The position numbers and the translations under genes are program-made. A stretch of 64,000 bases of DNA, taken from NCBI GenBank assembly GCA_951640165.1, contig OX621245.1, forward strand, positions 18,592,330-18,656,329, read 5' to 3'. Shown here piece by piece: positions 1 through 12,900 of this stretch. The notes below the pieces were generated by a model. It was not told the DNA's origin. It made no database searches and worked only from the letters and a program-made list of their open reading frames with translations. The DNA is from Pseudoips prasinana. Taxonomy: Eukaryota > Arthropoda > Insecta > Lepidoptera > Nolidae. Every line of letters starts with the position of its first letter. Within the stretch, counting starts at the first letter, position 1.

Positions 1-640
1 TGAAGAAGGGTTTTTGAAAATACCACCCTAAGGGACTAAAATAAGGGATGAAATATTTTATGAAAGTGCTTAATTTTGATGTTAAAGGCTTTAGTATATA
101 GACTTGCCGTTAAAAATTAAAATATATATTTCAGGATTTTTGAATATTCCACCCCCAAGGTCGTAAAATTGGGGATGTAAGTTTATATGAAAACAGTGCC
201 AACAAGTTTTAAGTTAAACGCATGAAAATTGGTATTTAGCATTACAGTTAAAAATTAAAAGTATGTGTTTCAGGATTTCCGAGAATTCTACCACGTAGGG
301 TGACAAATAGGGGATGTTTGTATGAAAAATGTGACATTTTTTAAGGTCAACTCATGAAAATTGGTATTTGACCTTTCATTTAAAAATATGTATTTCAGGA
401 TTTTTGGGAATTCCAGCCCTTTAGTGTGACAAATAGGGGATGGAAGTTTGTATGAAAAATGTGACATTTTTTAAGGTAAACGCATGAAAATTGGTATTTC
501 ACCTTTCATTTAATCATTATAAATATATCATCAGAATTTTGGAAATTCCACCCCTAAAGACGACTAAAATAGGGGATGTAAGTTTGTATGAAAAACTGTT
601 TTTTTTTTGGAGTTAAAAGCATGTAAATTGTTATTTCAGT
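1..640. repeat. Tandem repeat, about five monomers of 125-140 bp
   Basis: Diverged monomers follow one another from the left edge. Each carries 'ttcaggattt', then a 'ccaccc' block, then 'aggggatg', then 'gtttgtatgaaaa', then 'gcatgaaaattggtattt'. The tcagga/tcagaa anchors fall at about 131, 270, 395 and 531, so the period is 125-140 bp. The array enters from outside the window, so its full length is unknown. Blocks of this kind occur inside Helitron-like elements of Lepidoptera (general knowledge), so it may be the internal array of such an element rather than a satellite. Confidence 0.8.
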
Positions 641-2844
641 TAAAAATAAAGCAATCAAGGGAATAATTTGTTGTTAAAAAAGGTAATCCATAACTGATTC
701 AATAGGTCAACACCAAAAATGTCCGCTAACTTAAATTATAGAGAAATTCGTTTCTTATTGCTTAAAATGTTGTGTTTGTTGTCGTCTAAGTAAAGATTTA
801 GCGTTTTATAAGATTTGTAACTTCTTTTTTTTGGTATTTTTCATAACATATTAAAAACGTCAATTTAATAAAATTGGGATAAAAAAGTCATTGACCCAAA
901 ATTCGAGTTAGCGTAGTATAAATTGTTCGTGTCGTGCTGATCGCACCCAAAACATATCATCTTAATTTTACTGATCTACAAGTTCACAATTTTGTAACTC
1001 GATGGCTTTTATATCGTTTCAGATCGCAGAACTCATTTGACATATCGGTTAAAATAAATAAATGCTTGAAGTAAAAGGTAGTCCAAAACTGAATCAAAAG
1101 ATGATCGCCTAAATCTCACCCAAGATATATGCCCACATCTTAATTTTACTGCTTTACAACGTTACATTTTTGTTAGTAGATGGTGTAATCATCGTTTTAG
1201 ATCGCGCTATGGTTTCGTTCACAAAATGTGATATTAGACCTATCAATGCCGTGGTCGCAACCTAAGCTAATGGGAGTTACCTTGGTGATTAACGCATCGT
1301 TGATTATTATATTACTTTATTTGACTTACTGACTTTACTTAAGGACAATTGATATGTATTCTTTGATATTTTTGGGTTTATGATATCGGGTCTTTTTTTT
1401 AAATAACAGTAGCAAAGTAGTCTTTAGTTTATTTCTTAACTAGGTTCTTCATAGGTTAGGTTTTCTTAAATTTATATTGCTTATTTCTTTTAAAAGTATT
1501 TTTTTTTAGATTAAGCTAGAAGTAAGTAGTTACATTGGTAATCATTAAAAATTGTCGCGGACGAAGTCGTGGGCACCAGCTAGTCGAAAATAAAAGTCAG
1601 AAACAATCAGTGCACGAAAATTTTCTCGCGCTAAATTTATTCATGCTGACGTGACACAGACAAATTAATATTTGCCGCCAAATCGTAAACAAATAAAAAT
1701 TAATAAAATACATAGGTACACAATAATGTTGGCAAAGAGTTCCATATTATTTTATTATGATTTCGTTTACAAGTGGCCAGTTCTAAAAACTTTCAGTGTC
1801 GCCTAGGTACCTACAGGTCATACCAGCTACCTTTATGCCAGCTACCTACTTATCATGTTGGACGACGTATTGTCATTTCTACGATTTTACCCAAAAAATT
1901 ATTCGCATTCTTTGTATGTAGGTAAGTAGGTAAACGCTAATTTTATAGCTTCTTTCACCCCGGATAACATTTTTGGATAAAATATTATATCGTTTAATTC
2001 CTATCAAAATACATTCGTATAATATTTTTGAAGACAGATTCAAGTAGGTAAGTAATAATATTTTCGAATAGTCGTCTACCACAGAGCGTTAAACAAGAAT
2101 ATTTTTACAGTTGTCTACCATTCTGTGTAATCAAATAACTGCGAAGAAGGTATTCCCAGTCCGTAATGACTTATCAACCTTCAAGAAGCGAGCCTATCTG
2201 TCTATCCTACCAAAAGACCGGCAACGCATACACTAATAAAATTTAATCGATAATTTATCATAGAATTTTGACAGATCTTTTATTGACAATCTATCAAATT
2301 GAATTATATATCAAATATGTTGTCAATCAAGTTAAAACAAATAAAGCCCTATATATATTTATTAATTAATTATTACATATTAGTTGATAGTAACTCAGAT
2401 CAATTTAAAAAGTTTTTTAATAACTAATAGTAATAACTAATCTTGAACTGTACAAACTAGGTCCTTAAAGTGACATCTAGATATGGGGTGCGACATTCAA
2501 CTCTACCAATCTCAACATTCAAAACCCTAAAAATTTCTATCGCAACTTCACGATACGTAGGTATGATTAGAGCTCCGAACACTTGTAATTGAAATAGAAA
2601 CACCAGATGGCGCTACATGACAAGACGACTGGGCCGTGTGAGCCGTGTCGTTACACACAATATCGATTGCACCATAAGTCGGGTTGGTACCTTTTCCTAA
2701 CGAATAAGATACAGAATTAATTGGTTCTTATTTCAGTAGCAATGTGTATCACAGGTTACGTCACGTTAAGGATAGAGGGCGTGGATCTTTAACAGAAAAA
2801 AAACGTTTTCGGAACTTAAATACAAGTAGGCGCCTAAAATGCTT
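641..2844. other. AT-rich non-coding stretch with a Helitron-like 3' remnant
   Basis: No reading frame with protein-like composition was seen. At 1554-1584 the sequence 'gcggacgaagtcgtgggcac' followed by 'cagctagt' is the typical 3' end of a Lep1-type Helitron-like element on the plus strand. Its 5' end is not recognisable. The short open frame at 1879-2082 is A/T-driven and not believed. Confidence 0.5.
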
Positions 2845-3108
2845 TTTTATCATTAGCCTGATATCGTCCACTGCTGGACATAGGTCACCTCCGAAAGTTT
2901 CTATAAAGTTACCATTTGAAGGGGTTTGCTGGAGTTACCGCGCTTGGCATGCAAGTTAGCGACCGCAGTTAAGTGGTAGCTAGTATACCTACAGGTGGCG
3001 CTGTTGCCAGAGTACCTGGTATATTCCTTAGTCGCCTTTTACAACAACACGCGGGATGGTATGGGGTGTTAAACTTTCTAGACCAGAAACCACACGGCTA
3101 AATGCTTC
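2845..3108 (-). mobile_element. RTE-like retrotransposon 3' region (fragment)
   Basis: Read on the minus strand, it starts with the 'ccgtgtggtttctgg' block, then 'ttgtaaaaggcgactaagg', and ends with the 'tccagcagtggacgatatc' tail. The same order is seen in the copies at 11550-11760, 29620-29860 and 50697-50935. No coding part is left. The copy is truncated and lacks a clean terminal ATG repeat. Confidence 0.7.
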
Positions 3109-5590
3109 TTCAAACTGGTATACTTTACATTAAGCGATAGGCCACACCAGTGCAATAAAAATACAATTTTAATTTTGATCTTTATTATAAATACAAATTG
3201 AAATAAACTAAAACTAACCTTAAACTAGTCCTCAAAGAACATGATACGTTTAATAAAATCAAATTATATCAATTTTAAATCTCAGAATAACATCATGATG
3301 AGCTATGAGCGTAGTCAACTAAGAAAAGGGGGGAGACAATTACTACCCGACGAAAATAAGTACCATAAAATAATTGTCCGTATAAGAGATATACTGAACT
3401 CCAATTAATTTGCAATATTGCAATTGATTATATATATATTGATTACAAAGGATACACATATATTGGTGTATCCTTTTATTTCATCAAATGGCTTAAAATA
3501 AATACCTCCCCCATATCCCTAGAAAATCTCCTTAGGTACGCCGATGATAACATAAAAGCTACAAATTTTCAATGAATGAAATTTCAAATTTATTTTATGT
3601 TTTTTTTTGGCAATTATAAATTAATTGAAACTGGTATTTTACTCATTACACGACATAATAACATTAACTCTTACTATCTATATTGCTACATTCACAACCG
3701 AAACTAAGTGGAAATATAACTTGACTGTGGATTTTACGGGACACTTCGTTATATCAAAAACGTTGCAAAAATGTATAGCTGGTAATATTATTTACACAAT
3801 TTACATTTAATAATTTAGACTTCAGTACTATGTGTAATGTATGTGGAAGATTATGATTTGCAAATCATATGTTCCGGAACTTTATTAAGATACAAAAGTT
3901 TAATACACAAATCAGAATCAAAATGATGAACCTTTACCATTATAGTATAAAATTAAGAAATGCAAAGTTACATTTTAACATTTCTCTATCATCTATTTAA
4001 ATTTGTACGTCTCTAAATCCTAAAGATACAGTTTGACATCTGAATAAAAGAATACAAAATGTCTTCTGAATTATTTAAATATAACTGAAGTAAAATTAAT
4101 TACATTAACATAAGATCATAATCGTTAACATGAATAATAAAACTACAAGAATATTATTCTTATTATAAAACAAAAGATCTGATTATGCGATTGTAAGACT
4201 TATTAAACTCTCAATAGATATCACAATTTAATGTTGTACAAAAAACTTGTGTCCTTTTTAAATAATGAAGTTAGAATTATGAAATTTTATTTCGGCAATA
4301 AATGTAGTTTCTATTCTCACTGCAACACTTTTTTTGAGATGATATCATCGTCAAATTTATTTACTGAACATGAGAAGTAGGCATACAATATTTTAAAGAA
4401 GAAAATATACATTATGCATCATCATATTTTCGGTGCGACGCTACAAGTACATCGGCACGACCGCAAGATATGCGCTTTAAGTATTACTCTGCCAAGAGAA
4501 AATCCCAGTTAAAGCACTCGTGTACAATTATTCGGTTAATCTTCACGCGTATTCTGGAATATAACGAGAGGGCTAGATTGAACCTTATTGCGTGGCATTG
4601 AGAGTCGCTATTTAAGTGTTTTGGCAATGTTATTATTCTGTGTATTCTACTTACTTACTTTCTGTGTATTGTTGTTTTTGTTCTGTATTCTAAAACCATA
4701 CGAGCGATTGCCAAAATAAAAATAAAACCGAAAGCTACTGTTAACGTTATTGAGATCTTAAACCAGCTACCATAAATAGTTTCTAGAAATGTAGAATTTT
4801 GTTTATGAATTCATAATGCAATCCATAATTTAGGAACTAATATAAAAAACTAAGTAAAATACAAATGGAAAATCAATTACGATACTAACATTTTAGAATA
4901 CAAAACTACATAAACTTTCACCAATTCTTAACTATATTTTTGTTAAATATTAATCACAGATACAAACATTTTGAGATTTGTAATGTATTTGTTGTAATTA
5001 AATTGTCGTATATGAAACGACTATTGTACTTGCTGCCAGTGGCATACTATAAAAGTTAATTTGTTGAATAAAAATGGCCTTCAATAATGAGGCACTTCGT
5101 GTATCATAGTCTCGCAAAGTTCAGATTTGAAATTCTGTGGTCACAATACGAATGTGGGAAAAGTGGTGTAGCTTCTTACGAGATGACAGATAATAATAAC
5201 AATAATGTATGTATAGGAAAAGCCTTAAAAATCAGTCTTATTTAATTTATGAGAACATAAATTAAAAAGCCGAAATAAATACATTCATACAATATTAATA
5301 TAACGTAACTAATTAATTGCAAAATAAGTCTCATTTGGATTTAATAAAATGTATTTCCATTCGCTGAATTGTCTAAGGATTAATCCTTAATAAATAACCT
5401 GTTTTGTTTTCTTTAAAAATAAAGTCGTTAAAGATTTTCTACAATAGAACGACATTTGACTGGGTACTTTATATCATGCAAATTCCCTGTTCAGAATTGT
5501 TATTAGATAACGACTATTACCATCACTATTTAACACATAAAGAAACATCACTATTCCATCACTATTTAACACTTAAAAACTGGGACTGAC
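3109..5590. other. AT-rich stretch downstream of the TGN38/46-like gene
   Basis: No coding exon was recognised. A perfect 11-bp-arm inverted repeat (aaaggatacac / gtgtatccttt) lies at 3447-3476. A minus-strand polyadenylation-like AATAAA lies at about 3181-3186, which could end a very long 3' untranslated region of the gene ending at 6845, but nothing shows this directly. The segment 4567-4630 is similar to 13645-13705 ('tctagattgaac...ttatt...gagagcc'), an unnamed dispersed repeat. Confidence 0.4.
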
Positions 5591-5591
5591 T

Positions 5592-5797
5592 CATATATTG
5601 GGGCATTATTCACACACGGCCATCCGATCCCTATACTAAGCCGAGCTTGTACTATGGAAACCAGATAACTGATATACTACAGACTCAGGACAAACAGACA
5701 TGTTCATGTACACAAATCTCTGTCCCGAGTGGGAATTCAACCAACTATCTGCGGCATGAAAGGCACGTTTCTGGCCACCACGCTAACCGGCCCTCAA
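5592..5797 (-). mobile_element. SINE family A copy
   Basis: Read on the minus strand, this has a tRNA-like head (ggccggttagcgtggtg) with a degenerate B box, then the body 'gaacatgtctgtttgtcctg', then 'atctggtttccatagtac', and the tail 'gtgtgaataatgcccc'. Part of the body around 'attatctatataagtatg' is deleted. Confidence 0.8.
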
Positions 5798-5900
5798 TAA
5801 GATGAAGAAATACTTTGATAACAAATAGAGAAAATTAAATTGGAATATTACCTATTGGAATATTAATTATAATTTGAGATATTACATAGAAAATGTATAA

Positions 5901-6078
5901 TCATACTAATATTATAAAGGCGAAAGCTTGTGAATATGTATGTTTGTTACTTCTTCACGACTAAACGGCTAGAGGGATTTTAATAAAATTTGGTATGGAG
6001 TTAGATGACACTCTGCATTAACACATAGGCTATAATTTATTAAGTTTAACGCGGGTAAAACAGCGGGACACAGCTAGT
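5901..6078 (+). mobile_element. Lep1-type Helitron-like non-autonomous element
   Basis: The element begins 'tcatactaatattataaagg' followed by 'cgaaagcttgtg' and ends 'gggacacagctagt'. Both ends match the non-autonomous Lep1 elements of Lepidoptera. It has no coding capacity and lies downstream of the last exon of the TGN38/46-like gene. Confidence 0.75.
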
Positions 6079-6844
6079 ATAATACTAACTTGTATTAGTC
6101 TAATAACGATTCTGAACAACCAATTAGTTCCATGACCACTAATTCTAAAGGACTGTATAACTAATAATTAAATTCATAAGACTAAAATAACACATAATAA
6201 TCAAAGTTTTAAATTATTCTGATTTAGGCCGTATTTATAAACCACTATAAAATAATGTAGTTACCATGGCGAATTGTCTATGTCATTACTCTTGACAGAC
6301 ATAGGTACTAAGTCTAACGATACGGCCGAAACCATAAAGTTTGAAGACTAGAAGGATATATACTGGAAATTTAAAAAAATAAACTCATTAAGAATACATG
6401 AGAAAACGAACACTACACCACTCTACTGACAAGTATGAAAATGTTTATGAACACGCAAATATTTTACTTAATCACGTAATTCTACAATAAAAACGAATGC
6501 ATGAAATGGATTGTATAGATCGTGACATTATACAAGGTGTAATAATTTTAGCTTTTAATATTATATTATATAATATTAAAGGATATTCATTGGCCTCCTC
6601 ACTTACCGATCAGCAAGAAACTATTTTGTTTAAAAAACGCAAAACTATGTTTTGTATTCGATAAGGAGGCAATTTTTGTTCTATATATTGATTAGTTCAA
6701 AGAGTAAATTACGCTTCTCAAATAATTTTGATGTTTACACCTTGTATAATTTTTTGTTGTACTAAATGACATATACAGAATACCAGACTTCAGTGCCTAT
6801 CACAAATCTGCTTTACATATGTTTCATAGAGAGTTATTCGCCGT
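6079..6844. other. 3' flank or untranslated region of the TGN38/46-like gene
   Basis: AT-rich sequence with no other recognisable element. No canonical minus-strand AATAAA lies close behind the stop codon; variants such as CATAAA (about 6440) exist. The 3' end of the transcript cannot be placed from sequence alone. Confidence 0.4.
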
Positions 6845-6982
6845 TCAGTATATAATCTTGCTGGGGGGAGCAGCGGTGTTGGCACTCATCGCCTGCTCTA
6901 AAGTATCGAGGCGGCGGTAGGAATGTCCCCGGCTGTTGCGCCGGCGTCCCCCCTGTCGACCCTCCAGGATTAAGCCGAAGAA
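6845..6982 (-). CDS. TGOLN2: TGN38/46-like gene, exon 4 (cytosolic tail)
   Basis: The acceptor is TTGTTTTAG|TTCTTC. The exon encodes residues 419-463 and a TGA stop: FFGLILEGRQ, then an Arg-rich stretch, then SYRRLDTL. YRRL matches the YXX-phi sorting signal of vertebrate TGN38. The exon is clearly richer in G+C than the DNA around it, as expected for coding sequence. Confidence 0.85.
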   Translation of the reverse strand, partial: FFGLILEGRQGGRRRNSRGHSYRRLDTLEQAMSANTAAPPSKIIY

Positions 6983-9900
6983 CTAAAACAAAAATAAATA
7001 AGTTACAATTACTAGTACTACAAATAAAATTTAATCACCAAAATATAATAATATGACGGGCCTGTTAGCGTGGTTGGTAAATGCTTACTTTTCACGCCGC
7101 AAATCGTGAGTGAGATTCCCACCCAGGACAGATATTTGTGTGCATGAACATTGAACATGCCTGTTTGTATTGTGTCTGGGAGTAATTATCTATATAAATA
7201 TTTACAAAAGAAAAGTAGTATATCTGTAATCGGGTATCCATAAAGCTGAGCTCTGCTTAATTTGGGATCAGATGATGGTGTGTATAATGCCCCAGGATAT
7301 TATTATTATAATTTGTGTCCATGAACATGTCTATTTGCTCTGTGTCTGGGTGTAATTATCTATATAAGTATGTATTTACAAAAGAAAAGTAGTATATCAG
7401 TTATCTGGTTTCCATAGCACAAGCTCTGCTCAGTTTGGGATCAGATTGCCGTGTGTGAATGATGTCCCAGGATATTATTATTATATTATTATCAATATTA
7501 GTAAAAGAAGAAATGGACACCGTCCAACTCCAACACCAACTGGATGGAACGTAGTAACAAAATGCGCTTTTGAATATGCATTACTTTTCTTAGTCTTTCA
7601 CTTACTTATTCATTGTATGGGCAGTCGTTATCCTAGGTCAGAGTTCTTCAAGCCCCCCATTAGGCCTCTGAAATGGCTTAATAATAGCAAGAAGAAATGG
7701 CACTTAAGCTGTTTAATGCTGAGAGCATTTAATAGACTACAATAAGAAGATCGAATCAAGCATTTCAAACATCAAATCAAATTCTTCAGCACATTTAATA
7801 CTAAAATAAAACTTGTACTAACCACTTTACTGACTTTACTCTTGTTATGGTACAGGACATACAGGAACACCACCAGTATTACAGCCGTCAGGAAGAACGG
7901 TATGAAGTGGTCCCCGTCATCGGAGAACGAATCGGACATTGAACTGTACCCATCTGAAATGCAATAACAATATAATTAACATAAATCCTCTGTGAAAATC
8001 TTTTGAGGAGGCCTATGTCCAGCAGTGGATGTCATTCGATGATGATGATGAACCTATAACAAATATTACGAAATTAATTAACAGGCTGAGCTATATCATC
8101 TTCATGATCATGTTAGCCGAATGACCTCCATAGCTAGACAAATGCTTCCTTCAAGGATGGAGCTCAGCGGGTAGCTCAAAACCGACCATTGCGGGGTCAA
8201 TGTCTTTTTAAATAAGTAACTCTTTTATGGGGCAACGTATAAGATTCTATAACAAACTTCCCAATGATATTAGATAATTGCCTACGAATAAGTTTAAAAT
8301 AATTATTAAAGCCAAATTGTGTAGCAGCCATATCACAAAATTTCTGATCATTGAAGTGACAAAAGTGCTTGGGATTGAGTTGTTCTGAGTCAACCTACAT
8401 AATTGTAATTAATCTTAAGTGTACCTATATTTTATTAAAAAAAATTATTCCTACTGAGTTTTCTGGCCGTGTTTCTCAGTAGCTGCCACGTCATGCACTG
8501 TACTTACGATCACATAAATGTTAAATTTTTACGGATAAAATAAATATATATATTTTTTTATTTTGAATGGTCGGCCTAGAGCAACCCGCTGAGCTGTAAA
8601 CTCAATAAGAATAAGTAAGTGGACATACGCTAATTTAATTTTTATCGGACCTTAAATCAAAGTGATAAGTTAGAAATAGATGTGCATCCGTATTGTCAAC
8701 ACCTGACTTAAGGTTAATAACGTATTGATTCTGCACAACTATGAATATCAAGAAGATATAAAAAGCTTTTTAGATAAAACGTAGTAAAGTCGAATTATAC
8801 TACGTGTGATGGCTTTGGCTCTAATTGCCTTTACCTTTGGGTAACGTTTAGCGCAAGCTGTGTTGCAACACTTAATTGAGGCGTCGCGTTCTTTTTGCTA
8901 CTCATCTGGGAGGTACGAGTGGCCAGATTATTATGTTACTTTGTTGTCCTTGATGTAAATAAGGTCGCCAGTTAATCTGGGCGGGGGAAGTGTTGACAAC
9001 TCGTGAGTTAGGCTGGGTTTCCACTGAGGCGGAGCGGAGACGAGCTGTGCCGCGTACACCAATCACATGGCTTGGAATCCACATCTCTTTTCCGCTGGTG
9101 TGGATTCCAAGCCATGTGATTGTTGAACGTGGCACAGCTCGTCTCCGCTCCGCCTCAGTGGAAACGCAGCCTTACTTTAACTCCTTACGAACATATGGAT
9201 CACACAAGTGCTAATTTGCCGTCTTAGTAGTATAAAAAACGAATTAAAAAAATGAAAGCTATATATACAAGGTTGAAGGTTTTGCTTTAAAATGTCAGAA
9301 TGATGACTGGTAGATTATTCAATAGTATTAATGTAATCCTTTAATTTATTTAAACAACCAACAGTTGTGAAAACTTTTAATTGGCCTTCATCTTCTATTC
9401 TGTGTGTCATTTGTATTCTAGCTGTAAGTTTTCCTCAAGTAATAAAATAAAAATATTCAATATGTCAGAGACAGAACACTGACAAAACACTTGTCATGTC
9501 TGTGAAATAGTCTGCCCGATGACATTCGGCATAAAAGTGAGAAATAGAAATTAAATTTAAATTGATAAAACACCTAATAGATTTAATGTAATGCATCATG
9601 CAATCCTACTAATATTATAAAGGCGAAAGTTTGTGAGCGTGTGAGTGTGTGTGTTTGTAATTTGGTTTAGAGTCAGCCGATACCCTGGATTAAAACATAG
9701 GCTAGAATTTATAAAGTTTAACGCGTGTAAAACCGCGGGGCACAGCTAGTAAAATATAACAATAATTTTAACAGATATTGAAATGTGTGCTATTGTAATA
9801 GTAGTAGAATTATGTAGGACTAGCTGTGCCCGCGACTTCGTCCGCGTGTAAGTAGTTTATTTCGTTTTTCTTGTAAAATAAAAGACGTTTTCTAAAATAA

Positions 9901-12900
9901 AAGTAGCCTAAGTTACTCCTTATTCCATCAGCTACCTGCCAATAAAAGTCCCGTCAAAATCGGTCCAGCCATTGCAGAGATTAGCCGGAACAAACAGACA
10001 GACAGACAGACAAAAATTGTAAAAAATGTCATTTTGGTGTATGTACCGTATATATATTCATATTAAGGTAGTAAAAACCGGTTATTTCAATATTACAAAC
10101 AGACACTCCAATTTTATTTATTTGTATAGATAAAAGAGACTTACCTAATCCATTACTTTTGTAATGTTGGTAAATAATAGAAGGGCATTTGGTGACATAC
10201 AGTGCAAAGTAAACACGAATATGCCAACCAGACAGTGTGTTGTAATCTTAGAGGCATAATTATGACATATACTTAACCAAACAATAAGTATATAACTAAT
10301 TAAAATAAAAACATTCAAAACAATATAAGTAATATAAATTTATTGGCACAATTTGATAACAGGCGCCCAAAATTCCCCAAAACGAAAGCTCATTAAGGTC
10401 ATGAATCTAGAATCGGAGTAAGTAAAAGTTTAGAAATATCCACCTCGTCGAACTTTAAGCCATCGTAGACAGTCTCAAAGAAGATAAGACATCTGCACGA
10501 GACATATTTAAGTTCAATAAAATGTCAATTATGAGACCCAATTCTTAGTATTCCATGGATTAACCACACGGAAACCGGGTCCATCACGTGGTAGGAAATG
10601 TATAAACACAATTTGAGAACAGGCACCCAAAATTCCTCAAAACAAAGGCTCTTAGGTTGACATGAATCTGGAATCTGGAATCGTAGTAAGTTTAAGTTTA
10701 GAAATGTCCACCTCGTTGAACTTTAAGTAATGGTAGCCAGTCTCAAAGAAGATTAGACATCTCTAAACATATTTAAGTCCACTTTGTCAACTATAAGACC
10801 TAATTCTTACTATTCCATGGATTAAACGGGTCCATCACGTGCCCACCACGTGATGGACCCGGAGGAAACACTCGACTCGAGTCTGAGACTTGCGACTCAG
10901 ATGTAGCTTTAAGGGGCCCCCCTGTGATGCAAATTTGAATAACAAAACAATGGTGTCCGTCCTAGGTTGACATTATCTCATTTAAGGGATAACGCTACCT
11001 ATTCCTAAACTAGCACACGACTGCAAATTCGGTTTGGAGCTGGTTTGAGAATTACGTGCTCTCGGAGGAAAGGAGGTTTACAAAACCGCTAACTCCCAGA
11101 CTTTAATAACAATACTTTTGCCCGTTGGGGATCAACGGTAAAACGCATTATCAAGAAAAATAATTTGGAGTCCCATACTCTATGTAAATTAAGAATTTTG
11201 AATCGCTCACAGACTACCTCGTCATTGGCACACCCAAATTATTGGACCTAAAATGACGCAATTTTGGAGAAGATTCCTTGATGAAGGCACGCCATCAGGT
11301 CATGACGTTTTAGATAAAGAGGAAACTATAATTTTCGCGGACGAAATCGCGGATAAGCTAGTAAGATATAGACAATATAGTATGTTTCAAAACTTCAACA
11401 TGAAACGCAGTCGATAAATATTACACAAGGCTACAAATCTATTTGAGTATGTTGTTTACACATTATTTCACCTGACCAAACACTAGCTACCGTAACTACA
11501 CTTTTCATAAAAAAATAAAGTGGTACGGTTAACGTCGGATCAATAGCAACATCTTGTCAGCCGAATGACGTCCACTGCTGGAAGAAGGCCTCCCCAAAAG
11601 AATTTCCTCAAAGGAGTTGTGTCCAACATTTGGAGGGATATGCCATAATCGCCACGCTTGGCAGACGGTTTGGCGAACGCAGTATGATAGGACGACTTCT
11701 ACGCCCCCCCACGGGATGAGATGGGGTGTGTATTCTATACCGCCACACAGCAAATGGTTATTATCTGCGCTTATTGAAGGTCATCGAAAATGATATGGAA
11801 TTCCATTCACCATATTTCTTTTAATGTAAGGCTAATTTCAGAGTGACCCGCGCGGCACGCGCCGGGCCAGCGCGTCTCAACAGCAGCGCGTGCGAGACGC
11901 GTCACTGAAACGCTAGCTGCCAGTAGAGGAGCTCGGGCAGCGCTGGCCGACGGCGCGCGTCTCACACGCGGCGCGTTTGAACTGCGTGACTGTGAAACGC
12001 AACTACTATCTAGTGTAATTGTATGCGCGCGGGTTTGGACGGCGCCGCTCTCCTGCGCGACTCTGAAATCACCCTAAGTTACGACTAGTATCGCCGAGGA
12101 AGAAAACAATAGCTTGACATTTCCTCGACATAACTAATGCATTCGTTAATTTCCTTTTTTCTCGCCATCGCAACATTGTTACGATTAGTTGAAATAATTA
12201 AGTTTCAAGTATAGAGGCAGTAAATGAGTATATCGTCGTTGCTACTGAACGACCTTATATTATGTGTCATTCTTTTCAAATTCACTTATTTACACCATTT
12301 GATTCAAAATCCAAACTCTATCGAATATTTAAAGACCACCAAAACACTTCCTTAGGACAAGTTAATATTAAAAATATATTTATATTATTTCAAGTATAAA
12401 TTCCATATGAAAGTAGAGTGTGGGATACGATGTATCTGTTACTCTTATTTTAATTTCAATTATTCTATTGTTTTTGTCATTGAAGTCGTTTTGACACATA
12501 ACTGGTGTTAATCACTGCTTCACCAGATAATAGAACCAAGCGTGGGCTCAAGGCCACGCTCGCCTCTATTGTTATCGCCCATATTTCTAGCCAAATATAA
12601 CTACAAACTAATTATCCGCGCCGTAGGGCACCCCGTTTGAGGTAAAGGCCTAACCTAACGTCGCGGCACTGCACGGCGTGCTTTTACAGCTCGATGGACG
12701 CTTGGGCATGACGCGAGATGCCGGGTCACGTCGTAGCATCGTCATTCGCCACAGTCACCGCCGCACCCGTTGCAAACCATCTTTCAATTAGTTTAGCTGT
12801 CCTAATCCTGTCACCTGTGTGACTTGTAGGCAGTTGCGGGAGGTCAGTCGCCACTGAATGAAATGGCTTACCATGATGTGCCGTGGCGTCCAGCGGCATC

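Noticed and set aside
1..640. CRISPR-like array
   Set aside because: Monomers are 125-140 bp and diverged, with no short identical repeats separated by unique spacers, in a eukaryotic genome.
8902..9214. Open frames on both strands with near-identical protein pieces
   Set aside because: They are mirror images produced by the long hairpin at 9009-9173, not genes.
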